45,904 nt of DNA from the NCBI GenBank assembly GCA_047618565.1, contig JBLHKW010000015.1:1-45904 (forward strand), given 5' to 3'. Under the pieces are notes generated by a model that ran no database searches, had not been told where the DNA came from, and worked only from the letters and a program-made list of their open reading frames with translations. Shown in pieces: positions 34,816-42,860 of this stretch (positions are counted from its first letter, which is position 1; each line of letters opens with the position of its first letter). This stretch comes from JBLHKW01 sp047618565. Lineage in GTDB: Bacteria; Planctomycetota; UBA1135; GCA-002686595. The translations under genes and the position numbers were made by a program.

Positions 34816-34865
34816 GACAAGCGCGCCCGATGCCCGTCGATGACGGGCGTGGGCGCGCTGTCTTT
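34816..34865. terminator. Bidirectional terminator between SGNH gene and GT2 gene
   Basis: Long hairpin: outer stem AGCGCGCCC/GGGCGCGCT, inner stem GCCCGT/ACGGGC, loop CGATG. TCTTTGAT follows on the plus strand and TGTCCTTTAAT on the minus strand, so it can serve both convergent units. Confidence 0.75.
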
Positions 34866-34883
34866 GATGTCGTAACCGTTTGC

Positions 34884-34994
34884 TTATTGAGCGATCGCTT
34901 TACGCGACCTTTCGAAGTTGTCGGCATGCGTCGCAAGAATCTGTAGTCGGGCGGATATCGACTGCAATATTTCTTTGGCGACGTGACGCTTCAC
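34884..34994 (-). CDS. Possible 36-residue small protein coupled to GT2
   Basis: A GTG start overlaps the GT2 stop (GTGA), as in other gene pairs in this window. The product VKRHVAKEILQSISARLQI... is amphipathic and helical, and ends before the shared terminator. Very short, with only coupling and position as support; it could be untranslated 3' sequence. Confidence 0.3.
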   Translation of the reverse strand: MKRHVAKEILQSISARLQILATHADNFERSRKAIAQ

Positions 34995-35881
34995 ATGCGC
35001 GTCTTCTTGGCGATCAGATCCGCCAGCACACCGACCGACAGCACTTGCACGAGCGCGACGAACATCAACACGGTCTTGTCGCCCAGGTTGCTGTTGACCG
35101 CGATGTCGTAGACCAACAAGCCCGCCGTTATCAGCCCTAGAAGCCACGCCACGGGGTAAAACACCTTCAACGGGTTGAAATAGAGAACGGTACGGATGAT
35201 CAACGCGGTGAAGCCCAACGTGTCCCGGATCGGGCGAATCTTCGAACGGCCGGAGCGCGCTGCGTAGTCGATCGTCACGTAATCGACACGGTGACCATTG
35301 GTCAACGAAGCCAGCGTGATCGTCGTCGTGAAACTGAACCCGTTGGGCAAGATCGGGCGATAGGTCATCACCAGGTCCCGCTGGAAGGCCCGCAGTCCCG
35401 AATTCAGGTCGGGGATACGAGTTTCCGCGAGGTAGGAAGCCAGCATGCGCAGGACAGCCTTGGCCGGGCGACGAATGAGCGGCACGTTCACGTTGTCACC
35501 GGTGCGCGCCCCAACCGCCATCTCGGCCCCGCGGTCTATGCACGCCAGAAGATCGACGATGCGCTGCTCCGGATAGGTGCCGTCGGCATCCGTGATCACC
35601 ACAATGTCGTTTGAAGCGGCCGCGAAGCCCGTTTTCAGGGCCGCGCCGTAACCTCGGTTCGAATGGTGTGAGAGGACGCGCAGCACCGAGTGTCGCTCGA
35701 CCAGAGCATCCAGCTTGGCGCGCGTCCCATCCGTGGAACCGTCGTCCACGACCAGGAGCTCGAACGTCGTGCCCAGATCGAGCGCACAGAGGCGGCTGAC
35801 GACGCCCTCGATGCCCAGCTCTTCGTTGTAGGCGGGAACGACGAGGGTTACCCCGCCTGCAGTTACCGGTTTGGATTCCAT
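34991..35881 (-). CDS. Glycosyltransferase family 2, DPM/GtrB-like
   Basis: 296 residues. GT-A fold with VTLVVPAYNEELGIEGVV, VVDDGSTDGT, GYGAALKTGF and DxD-type DADGTYP near 98, then DLNSGLRAFQRDLV. Two membrane helices lie at the C-terminus (about 235-290). This layout matches polyprenyl- or dolichyl-phosphate sugar transferases that make lipid-linked monosaccharide donors, a plausible supplier for the GT-C proteins in this window. ATG 35881. Confidence 0.92.
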   Translation of the reverse strand: MESKPVTAGGVTLVVPAYNEELGIEGVVSRLCALDLGTTFELLVVDDGSTDGTRAKLDALVERHSVLRVLSHHSNRGYGAALKTGFAAASNDIVVITDADGTYPEQRIVDLLACIDRGAEMAVGARTGDNVNVPLIRRPAKAVLRMLASYLAETRIPDLNSGLRAFQRDLVMTYRPILPNGFSFTTTITLASLTNGHRVDYVTIDYAARSGRSKIRPIRDTLGFTALIIRTVLYFNPLKVFYPVAWLLGLITAGLLVYDIAVNSNLGDKTVLMFVALVQVLSVGVLADLIAKKTRM

Positions 35882-35962
35882 GAGTTTCAGTTCGGCCTGG
35901 CCTTCGAGTCCCGGCCTGGATCACTTGGGGGACCGCGAGCATAGCGGCCCGACCCCGGCCAG

Positions 35963-37111
35963 TCATTCCGGCGCAGCCAGGTTCCCGATCCAGCCCGAAA
36001 GCTGCTCGCGTGCCTTGCGCGCCATGCCGGTGAGAGGCCAGCGGTCCAGTTCCGCAAACGGGACCCATGAGAAGCGCGGGTCGAGGTCGGCGCGCGGCAG
36101 CCGCTGGCCCGCGACCAGCTCGGCCCGGATGCGGTGGTGCGTGATCCCATGCCGAAACTCTCCCAGGGAGGTTCGGTCGGCCGTCGTGTCGAGGAGCGCG
36201 GCCCCGGAGGCGGTCGACGAGGGCCATACGTCGGGAAACAGGCCCGTCAGCGTCCCGACGCCCTCGGCCGGTCGCTCCCGGGTCGGTAGCTCGTGCAATC
36301 CGGCCATGCGGCCCTGTGCGGGTCGTTTTTGCAGCAAGAGCCGGTCTCCACGGCGCACCACCAGGATCTCCACGGACACCGCCACGCTCGCGCGCCGCCG
36401 CTTCGGCCGTGGCAACTCGTCGGCCCTATCGCTCGCCCGCGCCGCGCATGAGAGCCGCACGGGACAGACCTCGCATTTCGGACGACGCGGCGTGCAGACC
36501 GTGGCTCCCAGCTCCATGAGCGCCTGGTTCCAGGCGCGCGGGGATCCGACATCCACCACGAACAACCGCGCCAGATCCCAGCAATGGCGCCGGAAGGCGG
36601 GGTCATCCAGCGGTGCATCGAGGGCGAACAGGCGCGCGAAAACCCGCTCGACGTTGCCATCCACGAGCGCTTCGGGCAGGTCGAAGGCGATCGATAGCAC
36701 GGCCCCCGCGGTGTAGGGCCCGATTCCAGGAAGGGCGAGCAGTTCCGCGCGCGAGCGGGGAAAATGACCGTGATGCTCCTCGACGAGCTTCACCGCAGCG
36801 CTGTGCAGAGCGCGCGCCCGTCGGTAGTAGCCGAGGCCGCTCCAGAGCTGGAGCACCTGGTCGACATCGGCGCGGGCCAGGCTCTCTGCGTCTGGAAAGC
36901 GATCGATGAAGCGCGTCCAGTAGTCGACGACGGTGTCGACTCGGGTCTGCTGGAGCATCGCCTCGCTGATCCAGATCGAGTAGGGATCGCGGGTCCGGCG
37001 CCACGGAAGGTCCCTGCGGTGCTCGCCATACCAGGCTTCGAGGCGCGCACCCAACCGCCGCCGCCGGGCACGCACAGGGGTCGCGAAGAGGGAGATCGCC
37101 TGCTTCACCAT
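35963..37111 (-). CDS. mutY: A/G-specific adenine DNA glycosylase MutY
   Basis: Removes adenine opposite 8-oxoguanine. 382 residues from ATG 37111 (MVKQAISLF); an in-frame upstream start at 37144 would run into the divergent gene region. Helix-hairpin-helix GPD domain with SEAMLQQTRVDTV (catalytic Glu), LPGIGPYTAGAVLSIAF (HhH) and VDGNVERV (catalytic Asp). The 4Fe-4S loop is CTPRRPKCEVCPVRLSC. A C-terminal NUDIX-like 8-oxoG recognition domain follows (VEILVVRRGDRLLLQKRP...MAGLHELP). Confidence 0.95.
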   Translation of the reverse strand: MVKQAISLFATPVRARRRRLGARLEAWYGEHRRDLPWRRTRDPYSIWISEAMLQQTRVDTVVDYWTRFIDRFPDAESLARADVDQVLQLWSGLGYYRRARALHSAAVKLVEEHHGHFPRSRAELLALPGIGPYTAGAVLSIAFDLPEALVDGNVERVFARLFALDAPLDDPAFRRHCWDLARLFVVDVGSPRAWNQALMELGATVCTPRRPKCEVCPVRLSCAARASDRADELPRPKRRRASVAVSVEILVVRRGDRLLLQKRPAQGRMAGLHELPTRERPAEGVGTLTGLFPDVWPSSTASGAALLDTTADRTSLGEFRHGITHHRIRAELVAGQRLPRADLDPRFSWVPFAELDRWPLTGMARKAREQLSGWIGNLAAPE

Positions 37112-37236
37112 GGACCATTCTACCCGTGGGCTCGGGCCCCTCACAGCTCCAACGGGCCCTGGAAGCGATCGATTCGGTGCTCCGGATGGCGCGGCATCCG
37201 GATGACTTTTCCGACAGCCTCCCAGACGTCTGTTCC

Positions 37237-39717
37237 ATGTCCCGTACTTGGGATATCTTCGGCGTCGTGAAACGCTTCATCCTGGGTGCCGTGATGGGTG
37301 CCGCCCTGTCGAGCCTGCGTGCGCGCGCGGGACAGACGCTGTTCGAATTCCCCGCTGCCAGTGCGCTGAGCAGCTACGGAATGCGGGCCCTCGCGCTGCT
37401 GTCCTGCGCCATCGCCCTGTTCCACGCCCGCTCCCTGTTCCACGGGCGCAAGCAAAACACCGTGTTGCTGCTCGGGCTCACGGCCGGATTCGGTCTGCAC
37501 GGGCTGTTTCTGCTGCCGTTTCAGAACTCACCATCCCGGGTCCTGATGGCGGCGACAGCGATCGCACCTCCCCTGCTGGCGCGCCTGCTGCGCAGGGGTG
37601 CGGATCGAGCCGCGCCCGACGAAAGTGCTCTCGGAACCATGGCGCTGATCGGGCTCGCCCTGTGCGGCGCCGGTGTCACGGTGGCGCTCGAGGGCACGGC
37701 GCGTCAGGTCCGGCTGCTGGGCGCGAGCACGCCGCTCGATGACACGATCTTCGGGACCGTGTTCCTCGCGCTTGCGACGTTCGGCGGCGTCGCCTTCTCG
37801 CGCAGCCTGGCACAGATCCGGAACGACTGGGGGCGCGGGCGCGCCGTCGAGGCCGGTCTCGCGCTCGCGGCCCTGCTGACACTGCTCTCGCAGCGGTCCC
37901 TGGTGACGATCTCCAGCGCCGGAGGCCTACGGCAGGTCATGCACCGTTATGGACAGGAGACGGTCAACTACGGGATGTTCGGATACGACGGGATCCTGGC
38001 TGTCACGATCTGGATCGCGCCGGCGTTCGCGCTCGGCGCGGCCCTCGGTTGCGCGCGGCGCTCCTCGGAATTGACGGCCCTGGTATGCGGTGCGGCGCTC
38101 GGCTCACTCGCGATTTTGCTCCCCGATGCGCCGCTCCATACGGCCCTGATCACGCAGGGCATCCTGGTCGCCAGCGCGGGCGCCCTGATCGCAGCGTCGA
38201 TGCGCCCGAGACGCTCGGGCGGGCTGCCGATCGCCCTGGCCCTGGCCATGGTCGCCGCTGGTTTCGTGGCACCCTTCGCGATGAAACCCACAGCGACGAT
38301 GATCCACGCCCCGTGGGAGCGCTTTCCGGTCGATCCGGACACCATGTTCGAGACGGCGGAAGGCCTGATAACGGTCACGCCAAGGGGGGCCGATGTGGAC
38401 GTGGTCTCCCTCAACGGGGTGCGCCTGACTCCGAGCCAGGAGCATGCAACCGGGGACCGCAACCACATCGCGACGACGGTCGGTCTGCTCGACGAGATCA
38501 AGCGGGTCAGTGGCTTCAACGTGCTGCTGATCGGCCAACTGACACCGGGCCGCGCACTGATCCTGACGGATCTCGGCGCTCGGCGCATCGATCGCACCGC
38601 CGCCTGGCATCGCTCCATGCCACTCCTCGAGGAGCGACTCTTCGGCGACCGTGGGCGCAAATTGCCGGTCGGAGAGATCCTGACTCCCGCCGCGGCAAGG
38701 GAGCAATTCGCATCCTTCGACCTGGTGCTCGCATTGCCCGTCAAGGGTCCTGCTCCGCTACTCCCGACCGACTTCGAGAGCGATGAGGGCCCGCTGGTCG
38801 TGCTCTGGGCCGACGCGGGCCACGGCATCCACCGACGTAGCCTCGATGGACCGGTTCTGCTATCTGCCGACGGTGTTGACGAACTGGCCGTCGCCATCGT
38901 GTACCCGGCGAGGCCGCCCGCCTCGGGCCAGCTATCTCCCTTCGAACCTGGTCTGGCCTTCGACCGCATCACTGCCTGGAGCGACGGCCTCGTGCGCAGC
39001 GCGCGCCGACACGAACTGCACGTGACTCGCTTCACCGAAGGCCTCGCGGCGAGTAACGGAGACACGCCTGCGGGTCAGCTAGCACACGGCATGGCCCTGC
39101 ACTTCGCCGTGCAGCGCCGCAGCTCGATCTTCGAATCGCCCGAGCAGAAGATCGAGGTCAGCGATACCGCTCTACGCACGCTGTTCGACGCGCTGGGCCC
39201 CAACTCCCCGCCCGACCGCCTGGCACGCGAGGTCTGGAACGGCATCGGCCTGGCGCTCGTCGCCAAGCGCGACGTCCAGGCGATCTACGAATACCTCGAA
39301 CCCCTGGCCACGCGCTGGGCTCCGTGGCCCGAACTACAACTCGCCCTCGCCCGTGCTGACATGGAGTCGCTCGAGCCCGCGGATGCCGTCAAAAGGCTCC
39401 AAGGCTTCGAGCCTGCCCCGGTGGGATTGCGAGTCGAAGGCCTCGAGATGTCAGCCCGCGCACAGGCCGAGATCGATGATCATGCGGGCGCTGCGGCCAG
39501 CCTCAGGAAGCTGGCCGAGCTGGCGCCGAGCGCCTGGCAACGACGCCTTCTGGGGATCGAGGCCACCCTGGCGGGCGAGTCCGACGGGCCCGCGATTCTG
39601 GCGGAGCTCCTGCTGGAGGACCCGGAGGACTACGAGATCAGGGCGCTGGTGGAGCGCGGCATCGTCCCTGAGACGCCCGGGATGGGTGCATCCGGTCACC
39701 TAAACCACGACGAATAA
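37237..39717 (+). CDS. Large membrane protein with degenerate spermidine-synthase-like and TPR regions
   Basis: About 826 residues from ATG 37237; a GTG at 37267 directly before KRFILGAVMGAAL is the other good choice. Roughly ten membrane helices fill the first 350 residues. A Rossmann-like region then has the layout of membrane-fused spermidine synthases (VVSLNGVRLTPSQEHATGDR, FNVLLIGQLTPGRALILTDLGARRIDR), but the glycine-rich SAM loop and acidic substrate residues are missing, so it is probably not a working aminopropyltransferase. The C-terminus has TPR-like helices (ELQLALARADMESLEPADAVKRLQG). Function unknown. Confidence 0.6.
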   Translation: MSRTWDIFGVVKRFILGAVMGAALSSLRARAGQTLFEFPAASALSSYGMRALALLSCAIALFHARSLFHGRKQNTVLLLGLTAGFGLHGLFLLPFQNSPSRVLMAATAIAPPLLARLLRRGADRAAPDESALGTMALIGLALCGAGVTVALEGTARQVRLLGASTPLDDTIFGTVFLALATFGGVAFSRSLAQIRNDWGRGRAVEAGLALAALLTLLSQRSLVTISSAGGLRQVMHRYGQETVNYGMFGYDGILAVTIWIAPAFALGAALGCARRSSELTALVCGAALGSLAILLPDAPLHTALITQGILVASAGALIAASMRPRRSGGLPIALALAMVAAGFVAPFAMKPTATMIHAPWERFPVDPDTMFETAEGLITVTPRGADVDVVSLNGVRLTPSQEHATGDRNHIATTVGLLDEIKRVSGFNVLLIGQLTPGRALILTDLGARRIDRTAAWHRSMPLLEERLFGDRGRKLPVGEILTPAAAREQFASFDLVLALPVKGPAPLLPTDFESDEGPLVVLWADAGHGIHRRSLDGPVLLSADGVDELAVAIVYPARPPASGQLSPFEPGLAFDRITAWSDGLVRSARRHELHVTRFTEGLAASNGDTPAGQLAHGMALHFAVQRRSSIFESPEQKIEVSDTALRTLFDALGPNSPPDRLAREVWNGIGLALVAKRDVQAIYEYLEPLATRWAPWPELQLALARADMESLEPADAVKRLQGFEPAPVGLRVEGLEMSARAQAEIDDHAGAAASLRKLAELAPSAWQRRLLGIEATLAGESDGPAILAELLLEDPEDYEIRALVERGIVPETPGMGASGHLNHDE

Positions 39718-39989
39718 ATGACTTAGGATTCCCGAGCCAGGCTCCCTGCCCGCTCCGCCGGAGGGGCGGTAGCCTTGAAGTGGACACCTCCGCGTGCCAA
39801 GAGATTGGGCCTCCAGTTTGCGTCCCCCGAAACCGGGGGAACCCGCGATACTGTTAGGGCGTCCCAAGGACCTCCTCAAATCCCCAGCAATCTCGTGCGG
39901 CAACGTCGGGCGCGTCGCAGACGCCATTTCGACCCCTGGTCGGCTCCGCATGCCGCCGAGACCAATCACCAACCCAAAATAAACACGCG

Positions 39990-40532
39990 ATGAAAGCCCG
40001 CTTCTCACTGCTTCTCGGCACCGCCCTGGTCACCCTGGGTGCGGCAAGCCATGCGCAAATCGAACGACTCACCTTGACCCAGATGGTCTCGGCCACGGAC
40101 GACGGCGTTCTGGGCACGATCGTCAGCCGCGAGGTCTTCCGCGTCGACCACCCCGTCGACGGCCCGGAGCTCTACTACACCAACATGGTCGTGCAGGGCC
40201 AGTCCATCAAGACGGGTGCTGAGACGCAGATCACCATCACCTTCCCCGGTGGATGGATCGACCGCGACAACGGCGTCGACAACTCCGAGGCCCCCACGGC
40301 CAACGAGACCAGTGTCGGCCGCGAGGTCTTCGCATTCCACAAGTGGATCGACAACATGGGTGGCGACGTCGCCGGGAACGCGCTCTACGCCTCCCATGGC
40401 GGTCTGTACACCACCTTCGAGAACCGCAAGGGCGTGACAGTCCTGCAGGGCCGTGGCCCGGGTTACGCCATCGAACGCAACGTCGCTGTCGGCGTGCTTC
40501 GTAACCAGATCGCCCAAATCCTTCAGAAGTAG
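39990..40532 (+). CDS. Secreted hypothetical protein upstream of matrixin
   Basis: 180 residues with a clear signal peptide (1-22, cleaved at SHAQ). The mature part contains a beta-rich domain with TDDGVLGTIVSREVFRV, ITITFPGGWIDRDNGV and VGREVFAFHKW, and ends with a short helix. No family recognised. It lies 15 bases before the matrixin gene in the same direction, so co-expression is likely; it might be a partner, inhibitor or substrate of the protease, which is speculation. Confidence 0.65.
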   Translation: MKARFSLLLGTALVTLGAASHAQIERLTLTQMVSATDDGVLGTIVSREVFRVDHPVDGPELYYTNMVVQGQSIKTGAETQITITFPGGWIDRDNGVDNSEAPTANETSVGREVFAFHKWIDNMGGDVAGNALYASHGGLYTTFENRKGVTVLQGRGPGYAIERNVAVGVLRNQIAQILQK

Positions 40533-40547
40533 ATCGGAGCGATCATC

Positions 40548-41903
40548 ATGAAACTTTCACAGCTAACGCTTACGGCGGCCGGTCTGTTCGCATTGACCTG
40601 GATCAGCTTCTCTCCCGACACGCAGGGATTCTCCACGATCGGTGGCTCGCTTGGCGGCGGCCAGCGTGACTATCGCGTCTTCAATAACTTCAGCGACGCC
40701 ACGGCGAACAACAACACCAACACAACCACGGCATCGTTCCCGGGTTACGCGGGCGCACCGATGGCGATCTGGAAAGCCAGCGTCGAGTGGGGCAGTGGCC
40801 TTCATGGCAGCGGCCTCGGCGACGGCAGCCAGCCGGGTGATCTGGGCACCGGCCTCGGAAACTTCGACCCCTCGTGGCAGGGCCTCGCCAATGGCGTCGG
40901 TACCACGAACGACAACGTCCACTCGGAACTGGCCGGCAACGGCGGCGGCGTCCTGGCCTTCACCGAAACGCCGATCGGCAACGGCTGGCGGATCCGGTAC
41001 TACTCCAACTGGACCTGGCACGACGGACCGAACGGCAACCACAACGGGATCGACCTGCAGGGCGTTGCGTGCCACGAGTACGGTCACGCACTCGGCCTCG
41101 GTCACACGGGCGTCGCCGGTGCGACGATGCTTCCCTCGATCAGCGGCAACGGCTCCCCGGCGCGCTCGATCAACTTTGACGATGCGGCCGGCGTGCAGTT
41201 CATCTACGGGCCGATCGATCCGGGCAAGCCGCTCATCACCGGTGTGGCCCTGAGCGCTGGTCAGGTGATCGTCTCCGGCAGCAACTTTGACACGTCCGAC
41301 AACCAGGTCTGGTTCACCCAGGCGGGCTCTGGCGGGGATGGTACTCCGGTCAAGATCTTCGTAGTTCCGTCCTCGATGGGCGGAACGATGATTACCCTGG
41401 CCCTGCCGGCAAACGCGGGCTCGGGCGACGTCTTGGTCCGGAACCAGATCGGAGGCCATGCATCGCACTCGAACGCGTGGCCGTTCGACGTGGACGCCGA
41501 CAGCTGCCTGTCACCGTCGAACTACTGCGTCGGCGGAGTTCACTCCGAGGGCCCGGGTGCGCGCTTGAGCAGCATCGGTGATCCGTCGGTCTCGACGAAC
41601 GCCTTCACGCTCGAAAACAACGCGGGGCCCTCGAACAAGTCGGGGCTCTTCTACTACGGTCCGAACCAGATCCAGACCGTCTTTGGTGACGGCTTCCGAT
41701 GCGTCGGCGGCTCTACCAAGCGACTGCCTGTGATCCAGACCGACGGCACGGGTTACGCGACGTACTCGCCGAACCTGCAGACCCTGCCCAACATCGCCGT
41801 GGGCATGACCCAGAACTTCCAGTTCTGGTTCAGGGACCCGATGGGCCCGGGCGGCACCGGCTTCAACCTCTCGGACGGCCTCTCGGTCCTGTTCTGCGAG
41901 TAA
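40548..41903 (+). CDS. Secreted matrixin-type zinc metalloprotease with IPT/TIG and C-terminal sorting-like domain
   Basis: 451 residues. Signal peptide (about 1-27), a Gly/Asn/Thr-rich N-terminal part, then the metzincin zinc site HEYGHALGLGH (His176, Glu177, His180, His186) with the Met-turn at Met194. An IPT/TIG-like beta domain follows (about 227-310, PLITGVALSAGQVIVSGSNF). The last 100 residues form a module ending QNFQFWFRDPMGPGGTGFN, then LSDGLSVLFCE, which I recognise as a recurring C-terminal domain of planctomycete secreted proteins. Matrixins often need a propeptide Cys-switch; none is obvious. Followed by a strong terminator. Confidence 0.88.
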   Translation: MKLSQLTLTAAGLFALTWISFSPDTQGFSTIGGSLGGGQRDYRVFNNFSDATANNNTNTTTASFPGYAGAPMAIWKASVEWGSGLHGSGLGDGSQPGDLGTGLGNFDPSWQGLANGVGTTNDNVHSELAGNGGGVLAFTETPIGNGWRIRYYSNWTWHDGPNGNHNGIDLQGVACHEYGHALGLGHTGVAGATMLPSISGNGSPARSINFDDAAGVQFIYGPIDPGKPLITGVALSAGQVIVSGSNFDTSDNQVWFTQAGSGGDGTPVKIFVVPSSMGGTMITLALPANAGSGDVLVRNQIGGHASHSNAWPFDVDADSCLSPSNYCVGGVHSEGPGARLSSIGDPSVSTNAFTLENNAGPSNKSGLFYYGPNQIQTVFGDGFRCVGGSTKRLPVIQTDGTGYATYSPNLQTLPNIAVGMTQNFQFWFRDPMGPGGTGFNLSDGLSVLFCE

Positions 41904-41920
41904 GCCACCAGTAGCCAACA

Positions 41921-41958
41921 AGGGACCGGGCCGAGTGATCGGCGCGGTCCCTTTTTTT
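41921..41958 (+). terminator. Rho-independent terminator of the matrixin gene
   Basis: AGGGACCG/CGGTCCCT stem with an inner CCGA/TCGG pairing and a run of seven T. Strong; it also lies beside the 3' end of the convergent SGNH gene. Confidence 0.88.
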
Positions 41959-41959
41959 G

Positions 41960-42802
41960 TCAACGCCTGGCCATGATGACGCGCATGCGCGCGTTCAGGG
42001 GATCCGCAACGAGTCGCGGATCCAGTCGGACAGCGCCCGCATCGATGTCGCCACAGCTCTCGACGAGGCGCTCGAGAATCTTGCACGACAGAAGCGACAG
42101 GCCGTCGATCGTGGGATGTAGCTGATCCCAGAGCAGGAGCGGATCGTCCGGACGGCGAGGCCAGAGGACGCCATCGATGTCGAAACGCTGCCCCGCCAGG
42201 AACTGGTCATGCCAGTGAGGCAGGTGGACGAGCACCACGTTCGGGCGTGCGGCAGCCCAGCTCTCGATGCGTTCGTTCAGGGTCCGTAGCGTCTCGACGC
42301 TCGGGACCTGCGCCGCCGTCAGCATCTTGCCCGTGGATGCGCGCATGTCCGGTACGGTGCTGATCAGGAGCGGACAGTCGAAGCCCTCCAGAAAATCGAG
42401 GCCTCGCTCGAGCAGCCAGGACCTGCTGGCCTCGTCGAGTACCACGCCGTAGCTGAACCAGAACAGGAAGTCGAGCGCCACCACCGCTGTCGGGTCGATG
42501 GCCTTGGCGGCGGCAACCTGTTCGTTCGCGTGAGCGAAGGGATCCAGGAAGAAACGTGTGTTGGCGAAAGCCTGGACCGGCCGGTGCTCGCAGACCAGCA
42601 GCCAGTCGAGGGCCTCACCCAGATCGGTCGGGAGCAGAAATCCGGCCGAGGCGCTGGCCCCGATCACCGCGACGCGCGCGAGCGCACCCGGCGCCACCGT
42701 CTGTGACTCGCCCGGCCCGCCGTCGTTGACGCCGGGAGTGGGCGCGGGCAGGCGCGAGACGGTCGCCAGGGCGAGCACGCCCGGAAGTAAGTAGCGCAGC
42801 AT
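41960..42802 (-). CDS. Secreted SGNH/GDSL-type hydrolase
   Basis: 280 residues with a signal peptide (about 1-20). The nucleophile block is VIGASASAGF and the C-terminal dyad is DQLHPTIDGLSLL with Asp and His. The middle contains LDFLFWFSYG where GxND would be, so the oxyanion block is atypical. Extracytoplasmic; substrate unknown, possibly glycan esters. It is the third SGNH-like protein in the window and unrelated in layout to the two near the flippase. Confidence 0.7.
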   Translation of the reverse strand: MLRYLLPGVLALATVSRLPAPTPGVNDGGPGESQTVAPGALARVAVIGASASAGFLLPTDLGEALDWLLVCEHRPVQAFANTRFFLDPFAHANEQVAAAKAIDPTAVVALDFLFWFSYGVVLDEASRSWLLERGLDFLEGFDCPLLISTVPDMRASTGKMLTAAQVPSVETLRTLNERIESWAAARPNVVLVHLPHWHDQFLAGQRFDIDGVLWPRRPDDPLLLWDQLHPTIDGLSLLSCKILERLVESCGDIDAGAVRLDPRLVADPLNARMRVIMARR

Positions 42803-42860
42803 CGTGTTTCCTCACACCGTGGTGTGGGTATCGTAGTCGATTCTGGACCGGCACATTCCC

